64,000 bases of DNA from Constrictibacter sp. MBR-5 (GTDB lineage: Bacteria; Pseudomonadota; Alphaproteobacteria; JAJUGE01): positions 33,163 through 97,162 of the forward strand of contig NZ_JBEPTK010000015.1 in assembly GCF_040549485.1 (NCBI RefSeq). Reading direction: 5' to 3'. A program made the translations under genes and the position numbers. Positions 26,684 to 36,107 of the stretch are shown piece after piece (position 1 is the stretch's first letter; each line of letters opens with the position of its first letter). The notes beneath the pieces are model-generated. The model was not told where the DNA came from and made no database searches. It saw only the letters and a program-made list of their open reading frames with translations.

Positions 26684-27592
26684 ATGAAGCCGACAGTCTT
26701 CGTCCACACCAACGATCGGCAGATGGTCGGTGCGATCGTTTCGGCGCATTCGCTGCGCCGCAATGCGCGTGATCCCGACGCGTTCGACGTCCGGATCATC
26801 CGCCAGGAGGACTACCCGTTCTTCCGGGCGCGCGAGGGGCAGTCCTTCCTGCGCGCCGGGGGAACCCGCGTCTGGCACAACGACGACCTGCAGTCCTTCA
26901 CGCCGCTGCGTTTCATGCCGCCGGAACTCATGGGCTACGAGGGCCGCGCGGTGGTCATCGATCCGGACGTGTTCGCCGTCGGCGACATCGGCGAGCTGCT
27001 CGCCCGCGACATGCAGGGCAAGGCGATGATGTGCCGCGCCCGCCCCGGCCACAATCGCCGTGCCGAATATCTCGCCTCCAGCGTGATGCTGCTCGACTGC
27101 GCCAAGCTGAGGCACTGGCGCTGCGAGGAGCAGTTCGGCGAGATGTTCGCGATGCAGCGCGACTACGAACTCTGGATCTCGCTGGAGTCGGAGCCACGCG
27201 AGAATATCGGCCTGTTCGAGGAGCAGTGGAATCACTTCGACCGGCTCGAACCGGAAACGAAGCTGATCCACAACACCAAGCGCCGCACGCAGCCGTGGAA
27301 GACCGGCCTGCCGGTCGACTTCACCATCCGCGACCGGATGATCGGCGGCGTACTGCCGACGCGATGGATCTACACGGCCGACGCGCTGCTCCGCGGCGAG
27401 CCGGCGGGCGGACTGTACCGGCGGCATCCGGATCCGCGCCAGGAGGCCTTCTTCTACGGCCTCGTTCGGGAGTGCCTCGACCAGGGCCTCCTCACCGAGG
27501 CTTTCCTGCGCGAGGAGATGCGGCGCAACCACATCCGTCACGACTCTCTCGAACTGGTCGAGCGGGCCGGGGGCGGCGCCATCGCCGCCTGA
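26684..27592 (+). CDS. putative glycosyltransferase-like protein (GT-A fold, unassigned)
   Basis: 302 aa, no signal peptide or membrane span. The start KPTVFVHTNDRQMVGAIVSA and the DxD-like site VVIDPDVFAVGDIGEL resemble GT8-type nucleotide-sugar transferases. HNTKRRTQPWKTGLPVDF and HPDPRQEAFFYGLV are conserved-looking but unknown to me. The ATG at 26684 follows GAGGAGATTGGG. It sits 77 bases after neuC on the same strand, so it may transfer a surface sugar related to the nonulosonic acid pathway. Function inferred only from fold-like motifs and context. Confidence 0.6.
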   Translation: MKPTVFVHTNDRQMVGAIVSAHSLRRNARDPDAFDVRIIRQEDYPFFRAREGQSFLRAGGTRVWHNDDLQSFTPLRFMPPELMGYEGRAVVIDPDVFAVGDIGELLARDMQGKAMMCRARPGHNRRAEYLASSVMLLDCAKLRHWRCEEQFGEMFAMQRDYELWISLESEPRENIGLFEEQWNHFDRLEPETKLIHNTKRRTQPWKTGLPVDFTIRDRMIGGVLPTRWIYTADALLRGEPAGGLYRRHPDPRQEAFFYGLVRECLDQGLLTEAFLREEMRRNHIRHDSLELVERAGGGAIAA

Positions 27593-27607
27593 TCGCGGCG
27601 GCCGGAC

Positions 27608-28396
27608 TTAGCGGCCGGGGAAGTCCGGCTTGCGGCGCTCCAGCCAAGCGTCGTGACCCTCGGCCTTGTCCTCTGTCAGAGTGAGGGCCAGAAAGCGGTA
27701 GACGTCGATCAGTGCCGCGTCGCCGACGTTGGGGATGTCCATGCCGCGGTTCAGCGACTCCTTCACCATCCGCGTCGCCAGCGGCGATTGCGCGGCGATG
27801 TGGTCCGCGACCGCCATCGCCCGGTCCAGGATCTCGGCGTGCGGCACGAGCCACTGCGCGAGGCCGATGCGGTAGGCCTCCTCCGCGTCGAGCGGGAAGC
27901 CAAGCGACAGGCGCATCGCCAGGCCCTTGCCCACCCAGCGCGCGAGCCGGACAGGACCGCCATAGGCCGGCATGATGCCGAGATTGGCTTGTGGCAGGCG
28001 CCACTCCGCCTTGTCCGACGCGACGATCAGGTCGCAGCAGAAGGTGACGATGCAGCCGATCCCGATGGCATAGCCGTTGACGGCGGCCACGATCGGCTTC
28101 GGAAAGTCGGTCAGCAGGTTGGCGACGAATTTCCGCCAGCGCGGCACGTCCTTGATCAGTTCGCCGGCGGATTCGATCGTGTGCGTGCGCGGATCCTTCA
28201 GATCCGCGCCGGCCGAGAAGGCTCCGCCGGCGGGGTCGCCCGTGAGGACGACGCAGCGTATGCCGTCGTCCTCCTCCATCTCGTTGAAGATCCGGCGCAG
28301 TTCCTCGTCGAAGGCGCCGCACCAGGCGTTGCGTGCTTCGGGACGGCTCAGCGTGACGAGGCCGACATGGCCGCGCTTCTCGAACAGGACAGGCAT
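27608..28396 (-). CDS. enoyl-CoA hydratase/isomerase family protein
   Basis: 262 aa crotonase-fold protein. CoA-binding and oxyanion-hole segments: LSRPEARNAWCGAFDEEL, GGAFSAGADLKDPR and IVAAVNGYAIGIGCIVTFCC, with catalytic region LPQANLGIMPAYGGPVRLARW. Probably beta-oxidation or another acyl-CoA hydration step. The ATG at 28396 (MPVLFEKRGHVGLVTLSRP) is the family start; a much longer open frame upstream runs through the glucan gene and is a shadow. 29 bases downstream of opgG on the same strand. Confidence 0.9.
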   Translation of the reverse strand: MPVLFEKRGHVGLVTLSRPEARNAWCGAFDEELRRIFNEMEEDDGIRCVVLTGDPAGGAFSAGADLKDPRTHTIESAGELIKDVPRWRKFVANLLTDFPKPIVAAVNGYAIGIGCIVTFCCDLIVASDKAEWRLPQANLGIMPAYGGPVRLARWVGKGLAMRLSLGFPLDAEEAYRIGLAQWLVPHAEILDRAMAVADHIAAQSPLATRMVKESLNRGMDIPNVGDAALIDVYRFLALTLTEDKAEGHDAWLERRKPDFPGR

Positions 28397-28425
28397 GATG
28401 CCGGCTCCGGTAAAGGATTGCGGCG

Positions 28426-30018
28426 TCAGGTCGCCGTCGGGTGGAACTGAAACATCCAGGTCTCGGTGAGCGGCTTGCCGTCGAGGGCGATGTAGCCGCG
28501 CAGTTCGACCGGATCGGTGCCGAGTGCGGTCAGGTCGAACTGCATGCGCCAGCGGTCCGTGCGCGGGATCGGCTCGGCAAACATGTAGGACAGGTCGCCG
28601 CGTGAGGCCGACACCACGGGTTTCGGCTCGGCGCCCTTCGGCAGGTTCTGCAATACCTCGCCGGCGAACTCGACGACGAACTTGCGCAGGCCCTGCGGTC
28701 GCGGCTTGCCGGGCTCGCCGCCGCGGCCGATCCGGGTCGCGACGCATTGCGCAACGGTCTTGGCCGGATAGGGCTCGTCCGCGAACCAGTGCAGGCGATA
28801 GCGCATGTCGAAAGATGTGCCTGCCGCCGCCGGCTTCTGCGGCACCCAGAAGGCCACGATGTTGTCGTGGATCTCGTCGTCGGTCGGAATCTCGACGAGT
28901 TGCACCGCGCCCTTGCCCCAGGAGCCGAGCGGCTCCACCCAGAGGCTCGGCCGCAGGTCGTAGTTCACGCCGTCGAGATAGTGTTCGAACGACCGGTCGC
29001 GCTGCAGCAGGCCGAAGCCGCGCGGGTCTTCGTCGACGAAGCTGGAGGTGATCACCCGCTTCGGGTTGTTCAGCGGTCGCCAGATGCGCTCGCCGCCGCC
29101 GGTCCACAGGGCGAGGCCGTCGGAATCGTGGATCTCCGGCCGCCAGTCGATCATCTGCGGTCGGTCGTATTCGCCGTACCAGAACATCGACGTCAGCGGC
29201 GCGATGCCGAAACGATGGACGTCCTCGCGCAGGAACAGGCGTGCCTCGATGTCCATGACCACGCCGGTCGTGCGTCGGATCTCGAAGCGGTAGGCGCCCG
29301 ACAGGCTCGGGCCGTCGAGCAGGGCGTGGACGATGCACGGGCTGTCCGGCGCCGGTGCGCTCTGGATCCAGAAGGCGACGAAGTCCGGGAATTCCTCGGG
29401 CTCGGGGGCCGCCACGTCGATTGCGATACCGCGAGCGGAGAGGCCGTACTGGCCGAGGTCGCCGATCGCGCGGAAGTAGGATGCGCCGAGGAAGGCGAGC
29501 CAGTCCTGCGTCCTCCAGTCCGTACGGCTGTTCGCTTCGTGGAAGCGGAAGCCGGCGAAGCCGGAATCGGACGGCAGCTTCCTGGCGATGCTGTCGCCCG
29601 GCATGCTGAAATAGTCCGGCGAATAGAGCACCTCGCGGGACTGGCCGTCCTGCACGAGGTGCATCTTCACCGACTTCTGAAAGTACATACCGAGGTGGAA
29701 GAAGGCGACCGGATAGACGCCGCCTGGCCCCTCGGCGAAGGGCGCCATGTCGTTGCGGAAGCGAATCTTGCCGTGCGCCTCGTAGTCGATCGCAGCCGTG
29801 ACCTTCGGGGCCGGACGATAGGGTTCCGCGTAAGGCCTTCCGGCCCGCTCCAGCGCCATCTTGGTCAAGGCGTCGAAGCTGAACGGTTCGGCCGGGGCGA
29901 GCTTGAGACCAGCCTTCTGGGCCATGGCGAAATCCGCGGTTCCGAGGAACGGCAGGAGTGCTGCACCCGTCGCTGCGGCGCGGAGAACCGAGCGTCGGCT
30001 CGGACCAGTCGTCGGCAT
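28426..30018 (-). CDS. opgG: periplasmic glucan biosynthesis protein (OpgG/OpgD, MdoG family)
   Basis: 530 aa exported protein required for the backbone of osmoregulated periplasmic glucans. Twin-arginine signal peptide (PSRRSVLRAAATGAALLPFL), then MdoG features: FSFDALTKMALERAGRPY, IRFRNDMAPFAEGPGGVYPV, FFHLGMYFQKSV, SMFWYGEYDRPQMIDWRPEIHDSDGLALW and LLQRDRSFEHYLDGVNYDLR. The Tat signal favours OpgD over the Sec-exported OpgG; the symbol is given for the family. No opgH (glucosyltransferase) gene is adjacent. The ATG at 30018 gives the Tat motif at residue 8. Confidence 0.88.
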   Translation of the reverse strand: MPTTGPSRRSVLRAAATGAALLPFLGTADFAMAQKAGLKLAPAEPFSFDALTKMALERAGRPYAEPYRPAPKVTAAIDYEAHGKIRFRNDMAPFAEGPGGVYPVAFFHLGMYFQKSVKMHLVQDGQSREVLYSPDYFSMPGDSIARKLPSDSGFAGFRFHEANSRTDWRTQDWLAFLGASYFRAIGDLGQYGLSARGIAIDVAAPEPEEFPDFVAFWIQSAPAPDSPCIVHALLDGPSLSGAYRFEIRRTTGVVMDIEARLFLREDVHRFGIAPLTSMFWYGEYDRPQMIDWRPEIHDSDGLALWTGGGERIWRPLNNPKRVITSSFVDEDPRGFGLLQRDRSFEHYLDGVNYDLRPSLWVEPLGSWGKGAVQLVEIPTDDEIHDNIVAFWVPQKPAAAGTSFDMRYRLHWFADEPYPAKTVAQCVATRIGRGGEPGKPRPQGLRKFVVEFAGEVLQNLPKGAEPKPVVSASRGDLSYMFAEPIPRTDRWRMQFDLTALGTDPVELRGYIALDGKPLTETWMFQFHPTAT

Positions 30019-30207
30019 GTTCACCACGGATGGCGGTTCACGTTCCGACGCAGATGCCACACGGCCCCGCTCGATGCAAGGCAACCCGCCGCTTCCCTGA
30101 GCGTGCCAGTGCCCTATAGTGAACCGGAGGCCGGTTTCGTCGCCGCACGAGGCCGCCCGTACGCACCTCGCTCTTCTTTCCACATCATGTGAGACGGCTG
30201 CCAATCA

Positions 30208-30498
30208 ATGAAGAAACGCGCGCGTCCCGTGCCGCCCTCGCTGCCGCAGATGATGATGGAGCTCTCGCTCGCCTCGTGGGAGACGATCGCCCACCGAAGC
30301 CTGATGATGATGCAGGGACGCTGCTCGCCCGACGAGTATGCGCGCATGGTCGGTGAGAAGGCGCAGGCGGTCCAGGCGTCGATGCTGGCGCTCGCCTCGC
30401 CGGCGGCGGTGGCCATGGACGTCGCCGCCGCGACCGCCGTCCTGGCGCCGTGGCATAAGGGCGCCAGCGCCAACGCGAAGCGGCTCCGCCGGAAGTAG
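30208..30498 (+). CDS. small phasin-like conserved hypothetical protein
   Basis: 96 aa, basic N-terminus and C-terminus ([11 protein letters not shown]..., [10 protein letters not shown]) with an amphipathic Ala/Met-rich helical middle ([35 protein letters not shown]). The composition resembles short phasin-like proteins found beside acyl-CoA genes; the family cannot be confirmed by eye. Located 109 bases before the thiolase gene on the same strand, consistent with a polyhydroxyalkanoate or fatty-acid link, which is inference. Confidence 0.6.
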   Translation: MKKRARPVPPSLPQMMMELSLASWETIAHRSLMMMQGRCSPDEYARMVGEKAQAVQASMLALASPAAVAMDVAAATAVLAPWHKGASANAKRLRRK

Positions 30499-30607
30499 AC
30501 GCGCCGGCCGCGGCGACCGGGCGTCCTTGCCCGCGCCTCACGGCCGCACTAGCGTTCCCCCTGCCACCGCCCACCACCGCCACGGCCAACGAGCGGAGAA
30601 GAAGCAG

Positions 30608-31792
30608 ATGAGGGAAGCAGTCATCGTCGCCACGGCACGCACGCCGATCGGCAAGGCCTATCGCGGCGCCTTCAACAATCTCGAGGGCCCCACCATGGGC
30701 GGCATCGCCGCCAAGGCGGCGTTGCAGCGCGCGCAGCTGGATCCGGCCGAGGTCGACGACGTCATCATGGGTGCCGCCCTGCAGCAGGGCTCGACCGGCT
30801 ACAATGTCGGCCGCCAGATCGCCATCGCCGCCGGCATGCCGGCCTCCGTCGCCGGCATGACCATGGACCGGCAGTGCTCGTCCGGCCTGATGGCGATCTC
30901 CACGGCCGCCAAGCAGATCGTCTGCGACGGGATGCGGGTCTGCGTCGCCGGCGGGCTGGAGCAGATCAGCCTAGTGCAGAACGAGCACCGCAACGCCTTC
31001 CGGGCCGAGGACCCGACGGTTCTGGAACTGAGCCCGCATCTCTACATGCCGATGATCGACACGGCGGAGATCGTCGCCAAGCGCTACGGCATCGGCCGTG
31101 ACGCGCAGGACGAATACGGCGCGCAGAGCCAGGCGCGCACGGCGGCCGCCCACCAGGCCGGCCGCTTCGCCGACGAGATCGTGCCCGTCACCGCGACCAA
31201 GATCGTCGTCGACAAGGCGACCGGCGCCCAGTCCGAGCAGCAGGTCACCCTCGACCGCGACGAGGGCATGCGCGCCGACACCACGCTCGAAGGCCTGAAG
31301 GGCCTGCGCACCGTGCGCGAGGGCGGCTGCATCACGGCCGGCAACGCCAGCCAGCTCTCCGACGGCGCCTCCGCCAGCGTGCTGATGGAGGCCGGGGAGG
31401 CGAAGCGTCGGGGCCTGAAGCCGCTCGGCATCTATCGCGGCATGGCCGTCGCCGGCTGCGAGCCCGACGAGATGGGCATCGGCCCCGTCTTCGCCGTGCC
31501 GAAGCTGCTGGAGCGCAACGGCCTGAAGGTCGACGACATCGGCCTGTGGGAGCTGAACGAGGCCTTCGCCGTCCAGGTCATCTACTGCCGCGACAAGCTG
31601 GGCATCGACAACGACCGGCTGAACGTCGACGGCGGCGCCATCGCCATCGGCCACCCCTACGGCATGTCCGGCGCCCGCATGGTCGGCCACGCGCTGATCG
31701 AGGGCCGGCGCCGCGGGGTGAAGTATGTCGTCGTCACCATGTGCGTCGGCGGCGGCATGGGGGCGGCCGGCCTGTTCGAGGTCGCGCACTGA
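30608..31792 (+). CDS. acetyl-CoA C-acyltransferase (thiolase)
   Basis: 394 aa thiolase. All active-site blocks are present: nucleophile Cys in [47 protein letters not shown] and the second Cys in [16 protein letters not shown]. It acts in degradative or biosynthetic acyl-CoA condensation. Ribosome site GGAGAAGAAG just before the ATG at 30608. Degradative (FadA) against biosynthetic (PhaA) cannot be separated here. Confidence 0.92.
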   Translation: MREAVIVATARTPIGKAYRGAFNNLEGPTMGGIAAKAALQRAQLDPAEVDDVIMGAALQQGSTGYNVGRQIAIAAGMPASVAGMTMDRQCSSGLMAISTAAKQIVCDGMRVCVAGGLEQISLVQNEHRNAFRAEDPTVLELSPHLYMPMIDTAEIVAKRYGIGRDAQDEYGAQSQARTAAAHQAGRFADEIVPVTATKIVVDKATGAQSEQQVTLDRDEGMRADTTLEGLKGLRTVREGGCITAGNASQLSDGASASVLMEAGEAKRRGLKPLGIYRGMAVAGCEPDEMGIGPVFAVPKLLERNGLKVDDIGLWELNEAFAVQVIYCRDKLGIDNDRLNVDGGAIAIGHPYGMSGARMVGHALIEGRRRGVKYVVVTMCVGGGMGAAGLFEVAH

Positions 31793-31833
31793 CGCGGACT
31801 TCGCAGCGCGGCTTGGGAAGGATGGGGTAGCAT

Positions 31834-31887
31834 CCCCTTTCCTTCCCTTTCGTTCCTTTCCCTTCCTTTCCGATCCCTTTCCTTCCG
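31834..31887. repeat. polypyrimidine tract of CCTTTCCTTC-type repeats
   Basis: About 54 bases of nearly pure C/T made of irregular CCTTT and CCTTCC units (single exceptions: G at 31851, and GA at 31872-31873). It follows a short GGGG-TAGCAT-CCCC hairpin and lies 41 bases past the thiolase stop, in a 264-base gap between convergent genes. A transcription-pausing or termination region or a slippage-prone repeat is possible. Confidence 0.6.
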
Positions 31888-32056
31888 ACGGGGCGGCCTC
31901 ATGGCCGCCCCGGTCTGCATGGCGCGGCGGCCGTGGGGCCGCTCCCGCTCCGCGCGTGTTCGACGATGGGTTTTCGATGGTTTTTGTGGGGGGGTCGAGG
32001 TCTCCATGTCGGGCGTCGCATGTCCAATATAGGCATCTTGTCCGCAAGACCGAAGC

Positions 32057-33526
32057 CTAGTTCGCGTCGACGCGGCGCAGTTCGACGGGGCCGCCGGTCA
32101 GGCGGCGGCCTTCGCGCGTCAGCACCATGCTCTTGTTGGGCAGGGTGACGACGACGCGGCCGTCCTTCTCCTCGGTGTAGGTGCCCGCGGCGGTCTGGCC
32201 GTCCGGTGCCGTCACGAAGACCCGCGTCCGGTCGACGAACTCCATCTTGATGCGCCCTGCCCGGTCGGCGTAGTGCCGGCCGCGCATCGTGCCCGCTTCG
32301 GCCTTGGTGAGGGCGGCTACGATCTCGCTCCGCCGGGCCGCCACGGCCTGCTCGAAGCGCACCCGCACGGCGGGGGCGGGCGCCAGGCTCTGTCGCACGT
32401 AGGCGAGCGTCGGCCCGTCCAGACTGTCGATCGACGCGTCTTCGACGGGAAGGTCGGCGAGGTTCTTCCGGAAGGCCGGCATCAGGGCGTTGCCCACCGC
32501 CTCGGCCTTGGCGCTGGCGGCGGCGCGGACCCGGGCCGCCTGGGCCGGGGGCAGGCGCTGCAGGAGCCCTGAATTGAGCTGCGTCGCGATGTTGTTGAAG
32601 GCCGGCATGCCGTCCGCGGCCGACTCGATGTCGGCGATCATCATGTCCGCGATCTGCGTGCCGATGGCTGTCTCGCGGGTACCGATCTTCCCGGTGATTG
32701 CCGCCACGTCCTCGCGCGGAAAGACGTCCGCATAGTCCTTGGCGAGGGCTTTGCGCATGCCGGAGAGCGCGTCGAGGCCCTGGATCGATACCGGCATGTT
32801 CGCGATATCGACCTCGATGGCAGCGCGCACCGCGGTGCGCTGGCTGTCGATGCGCGCCGCGGCGGCCGGCGCGATCCGGCTATCGAGTTCCGCCTGCGGC
32901 AGGTCGCGGGCGGAGGAGAGGGCGGCGCGGGCGGCCTTCTGCACGTCGCCGGCGAGTTGCGCCGTCGCGCGCTGCGCCGCATCGTAACCTTTCCGGCCGT
33001 CGCCGATCTTCGCCATGCCGGTGTAAAACGCCAGCAGGCCCGGCGACGGCTTCGCCTGGGCCAGCGCGGCGAATGCAGTGTCGTACGCGCCGCGCGCGGC
33101 GGCGGACGTCTCCAGGTAGTTCGCGACGTTCCGGGATGCCCAGGTCTTCACGTCGGAAACCGCATTGCGTTCGCGATAGCGCTTCTCCTTCGACAACGCC
33201 CGCTCGCAGGCCTTCAGCGCCGTCGCGATCGACTTCGCCTCGTCCGGCGTCCATTCCAGGACGGGCTTGCCGAAGACCTCCGCGGTTTCCGGTGCTGCAA
33301 AGATCGCGGGGAACCAGTGGCGGCTCCCGAGGTCGTTCGGCTCCCATTTCGCGTTCTTCTCGTATCCGCCGGCCCATTTGGTCATCGCGGGGCAGTCGGG
33401 CAGCGTGACCGCCGCCCGTGCCGGTGCCGCAGCACCGAGCACAAGGCTCAGGGCGAGAGGGACGGCAAGAGACAGTGCTGCGCCAGGGAATGCCGGGCGG
33501 GGCGACAGGAAGCGGTCGTGCGACAT
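32057..33526 (-). CDS. exported protein of unknown function
   Basis: 489 aa. Cleavable signal peptide (ALSLAVPLALSLVLGAAAPARA) and a periplasmic or secreted body rich in Ala and charged helices. N-terminal part has PDCPAMTKWAGGYEKNAKWE and WFPAIFAAPETAEVFGKPVL; the middle is helical repeats; the last 80 residues look beta-rich (KMEFVDRTRVFVTAPDGQ, GTYTEEKDGRVVVTLP, LTREGRRLTGGPVELRRV). No family recognised. The ATG at 33526 gives the signal peptide. Neighbours do not suggest a job. Confidence 0.7.
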   Translation of the reverse strand: MSHDRFLSPRPAFPGAALSLAVPLALSLVLGAAAPARAAVTLPDCPAMTKWAGGYEKNAKWEPNDLGSRHWFPAIFAAPETAEVFGKPVLEWTPDEAKSIATALKACERALSKEKRYRERNAVSDVKTWASRNVANYLETSAAARGAYDTAFAALAQAKPSPGLLAFYTGMAKIGDGRKGYDAAQRATAQLAGDVQKAARAALSSARDLPQAELDSRIAPAAAARIDSQRTAVRAAIEVDIANMPVSIQGLDALSGMRKALAKDYADVFPREDVAAITGKIGTRETAIGTQIADMMIADIESAADGMPAFNNIATQLNSGLLQRLPPAQAARVRAAASAKAEAVGNALMPAFRKNLADLPVEDASIDSLDGPTLAYVRQSLAPAPAVRVRFEQAVAARRSEIVAALTKAEAGTMRGRHYADRAGRIKMEFVDRTRVFVTAPDGQTAAGTYTEEKDGRVVVTLPNKSMVLTREGRRLTGGPVELRRVDAN

Positions 33527-33679
33527 GGGGATCTCCATCGACGCGGCGCGTCGCCGGCATGCGCCGGGCCGGCCGCTGCGGGCGTCGCGCGGCGACGCGG
33601 TGGCGGGACGCCGGCGATGGTAGAGAACCGGTCCGCCGCGGCCGCCTCCCAAACGGGAGGTGCATGCAGCCCCTCGGCC

Positions 33680-34852
33680 CTAGGCGTCGGGGTCGTCGCC
33701 GGGCGGCAGGAGGCGCGCGGCCGCCGCTGCGGTCAGCCGGGCGACGAGTTCCGACTGGCGCGTGGTTCCCGTCTTCTGGAACATCGCCTTCAGGTACCAA
33801 CGCGCCGTCTCGTAGGTGATTCCGGCCGCCTCCGCCGCCCGCTTCAGGCCTGTTCCGGGCAGCAGGGCGGCGGCGAGGCGGCTCTCGACCGGCGTAAAGC
33901 CGTAGAGGTCGCGGTAGAGGGCGGGCGATGCGGCGGCGGCGCGGTCGGCCTCGGCGATCGTCAGCATCAGCACCGGCCGCTGTGTCGGCAGGCGGTTGCG
34001 CCGCGCGGCGATCCTGGCGGCGCTCAGGACGAGCGGTCGGCCCTCGCGGCCGCGGACGGCGATCCGCGCCGGCGGCGCCGTGCCGGCCGGATCCGCCGCC
34101 GCCCCCAGAAAGTGCGCGAGACGGTCGGCCTCGCGCGCGCTCGCCGCGGCTAGCCGCCCGTTGCGCAGCGTCAGCGGGTCGCCGCGGCGCAGCAGCGCCT
34201 CCGCCCGCGCATTGCACTGCACGAGGCGGCCGTCCGGTTCGGCGAAGGCGACGCCGTAGGGCAGGTGGTCGAGCGCGTCGCAGACCAGCGCCCTGCCGGC
34301 CGTCAGCGTCTCCAGCCGGGCCGCCATCCGCAGTGCGCGGTCCATGTGCCGCACGATGCCGGCGAAGCGGCGGAACTCGCCCATGTCGAAGACGCCGACG
34401 TCGGCGCCGCGCAGCAGGCTGAGGTTGAGGATCAGTCCGTCGCCGGCCGCGAAGCTGGTGCCCATCGTGTGGTCCAGCCGCTGCGGACGCATCCATTCGT
34501 TGTAGTAGGTCGACCGGCGCAGGACGTGCGGGTCGCCGAAGAATTCCGCCAGACGTTCGTCGGTCCGCAGCACGCCCGGCCGGTGCAGCGGGTCGGAACG
34601 CGTGCAGGGATTGTCGGGCGTGTAGAAGATCTCGGGGAAGGCCGCCTGCCGGGCCGCGTCGATGCCGGCGATGTGGACCGGCGTGAACGCGCGGTCGGCA
34701 TAGCCGAGGTAGTAGAAGGTCTCGGCGCGGGTGCGGAAGATCCGGCCGATGCCCGCCATGACCGACGACCAGCCGGCCGGATCCGCCGCCGCGTCGTAGA
34801 TCGCCTCGACCAGTTGGCCGGTCTCGCTGTCGGCCCTCTCCATCCCCCGCAT
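33680..34852 (-). CDS. LuxR-type helix-turn-helix transcriptional regulator
   Basis: 390 aa. C-terminal LuxR/GerE-like DNA-binding domain (YGFTPVESRLAAALLPGTGL, then recognition-helix region ITYETARWYLKAMFQKTGTT). A PAS-like middle (ALDHLPYGVAFAEPDGRLVQ, CNARAEALLRRGDPLTL) and an N-terminal region DSETGQLVEAIYDAAADPAG shared with alphaproteobacterial LuxR-type regulators lacking an acyl-homoserine-lactone domain. ATG at 34852 with GGTGGGGA about 10 bases upstream; ATG at 34843 is the alternative. No luxI gene is seen. Regulates unknown targets. Confidence 0.82.
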   Translation of the reverse strand: MRGMERADSETGQLVEAIYDAAADPAGWSSVMAGIGRIFRTRAETFYYLGYADRAFTPVHIAGIDAARQAAFPEIFYTPDNPCTRSDPLHRPGVLRTDERLAEFFGDPHVLRRSTYYNEWMRPQRLDHTMGTSFAAGDGLILNLSLLRGADVGVFDMGEFRRFAGIVRHMDRALRMAARLETLTAGRALVCDALDHLPYGVAFAEPDGRLVQCNARAEALLRRGDPLTLRNGRLAAASAREADRLAHFLGAAADPAGTAPPARIAVRGREGRPLVLSAARIAARRNRLPTQRPVLMLTIAEADRAAAASPALYRDLYGFTPVESRLAAALLPGTGLKRAAEAAGITYETARWYLKAMFQKTGTTRQSELVARLTAAAAARLLPPGDDPDA

Positions 34853-34989
34853 CGTCGGATCCCCACCCGGTGCCGAACGGTACGGCGGTGATCCTTGCGC
34901 AGGTCGGGGGTGGAGGAAAGCGCTAACCGCTGCAGCGGGTGTGCGTGGGGCGAGCCGGACGCCAGGAGCGGCCGCCCGGCTCGATGGCC

Positions 34990-35394
34990 TCAGGCCGCGG
35001 CGCGGCGCAGGCCGACATACTGGATCTCGGCGAAGACCGCGACGGCGGCGGCCTGGACCAGGATGAAGGCCATGCCGAGCGCCGTGGGGGCGACCCAGCC
35101 GACGAGCAGCAGCAGGATGCTGTCCACGGCCCAGACGGCGTTTACTGCGATCACGGCCCAGACGGCGGCGCGCGGCGGCCGGGCACGCGTGCCGAGCCAC
35201 AGCACGCCCGCGGCCCAGACGATCAGGAACACGCCGGCATAGCGCGGCAGCGCCTCGGGCAGGCCGAGCAGGCCCGCGAGGGGACCGGCGAGGGTGGCGA
35301 GGCCGAGGCCGAGCGCACAGCTGGCGGCGGCGTCGGCGATCAGGGCGAAGCGCAGGAAACCGGGCGAGCGCGGCGACGGGATGGCGAAAGACAT
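34990..35394 (-). CDS. four-helix integral membrane protein of unknown function
   Basis: 134 aa, four predicted membrane helices (FALIADAAASCALGLGLATL; YAGVFLIVWAAGVLWLG; AAVWAVIAVNAVWAVDSILL; TALGMAFILVQAAAVAVFAE) with short loops. Family not recognised. On the minus strand 34 bases after the SnoaL-like gene and 137 bases before the LuxR-type regulator, so all three may share a transcript. Confidence 0.65.
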   Translation of the reverse strand: MSFAIPSPRSPGFLRFALIADAAASCALGLGLATLAGPLAGLLGLPEALPRYAGVFLIVWAAGVLWLGTRARPPRAAVWAVIAVNAVWAVDSILLLLVGWVAPTALGMAFILVQAAAVAVFAEIQYVGLRRAAA

Positions 35395-35428
35395 CGGTTA
35401 TCTCCTCTTGGGGAACGTGCGGCCGGCC

Positions 35429-35800
35429 TCAGGCGGCGGCCGGCATGCGGTCGATGAAGCCGGTGACGGCGGCCAAGCGGCCGTCGGGCGACAGGACGGC
35501 GAAGTCGGTGCCCGCGATCGGCGCGTCGGCGTTCGCCGGACCCAGCACCCAGGCGAAGCGGACGCGGTCGCCATGGGCGTCGACGGTGCCGAGGCGGGCG
35601 AAGCGCCAGCCCGGGAACTGCGCCTGCACGCCGGCGATCATGGCGTCGATCCCCGCCGCCCCGTCGCCGCGCATCAGCGGGTCGACGTAGGTGGCGTCCT
35701 CGGTCCAGGTCCGCGCGATCAGGTCGCGTCGGCGGCCGGCGTCTGTCTCGTTCCAGGCGGCGATGTAGCGGTCGATCAGGTCGGATGCCGCATCGGACAT
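35429..35800 (-). CDS. SnoaL-like/nuclear transport factor 2-fold protein
   Basis: 123 aa single-domain NTF2-like protein (DLIDRYIAAWNETDAGRRRD, TWTEDATYVDPLMRGDG, VRFAWVLGPANADAPIAG, GRLAAVTGFIDRMP). Members bind small hydrophobic molecules or act as isomerases or cyclases; no specific activity can be read. ATG at 35800. Divergent from hmp across 307 bases that contain the NsrR-like site. Confidence 0.8.
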   Translation of the reverse strand: MSDAASDLIDRYIAAWNETDAGRRRDLIARTWTEDATYVDPLMRGDGAAGIDAMIAGVQAQFPGWRFARLGTVDAHGDRVRFAWVLGPANADAPIAGTDFAVLSPDGRLAAVTGFIDRMPAAA

Positions 35801-35995
35801 CGGTCTCTCCCTCGCTTGCCGCACCGGTGCGGGCCGGTGCATGGGCGGGAGGATGCCGAGGCGGGGGAGGGGAATCGATTACGTGGGGGGTAGGGACGTG
35901 CCGTTTCTTCGCGAGCGGCATTGATCCGCCCTGGGCGCGGCGAGGTCGCCCTTCCCGGCCGCCTCGCACCGTGCGCCAGAAAGACGCATCAAATA

Positions 35996-36018
35996 TACAT
36001 GTATTGAATTTGCATGTT
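35996..36018 (+). promoter_or_regulatory. NsrR-like operator upstream of hmp
   Basis: Two inverted 11-base half-sites around one base: TACATGTATTG (35996-36006), A, ATTTGCATGTT (36008-36018). Compared with the known NsrR consensus AAGATGCATTT and its complement, 7 and 8 of 11 positions match. It is an AT-rich patch in otherwise GC-rich DNA, 90 bases before the hmp ATG, where NO-sensing repression of flavohaemoprotein is established in other bacteria. The rest of the 307-base gap 35801-36107 shows no gene. Confidence 0.6.
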
Positions 36019-36107
36019 TATGGCCGATGGCGTAGATCGGCGATGGATCCCGATCGTGTGTGCGATCGCGCCGCGGTCGGGCCGCACCCTTCCCATGGAG
36101 TCTATGG

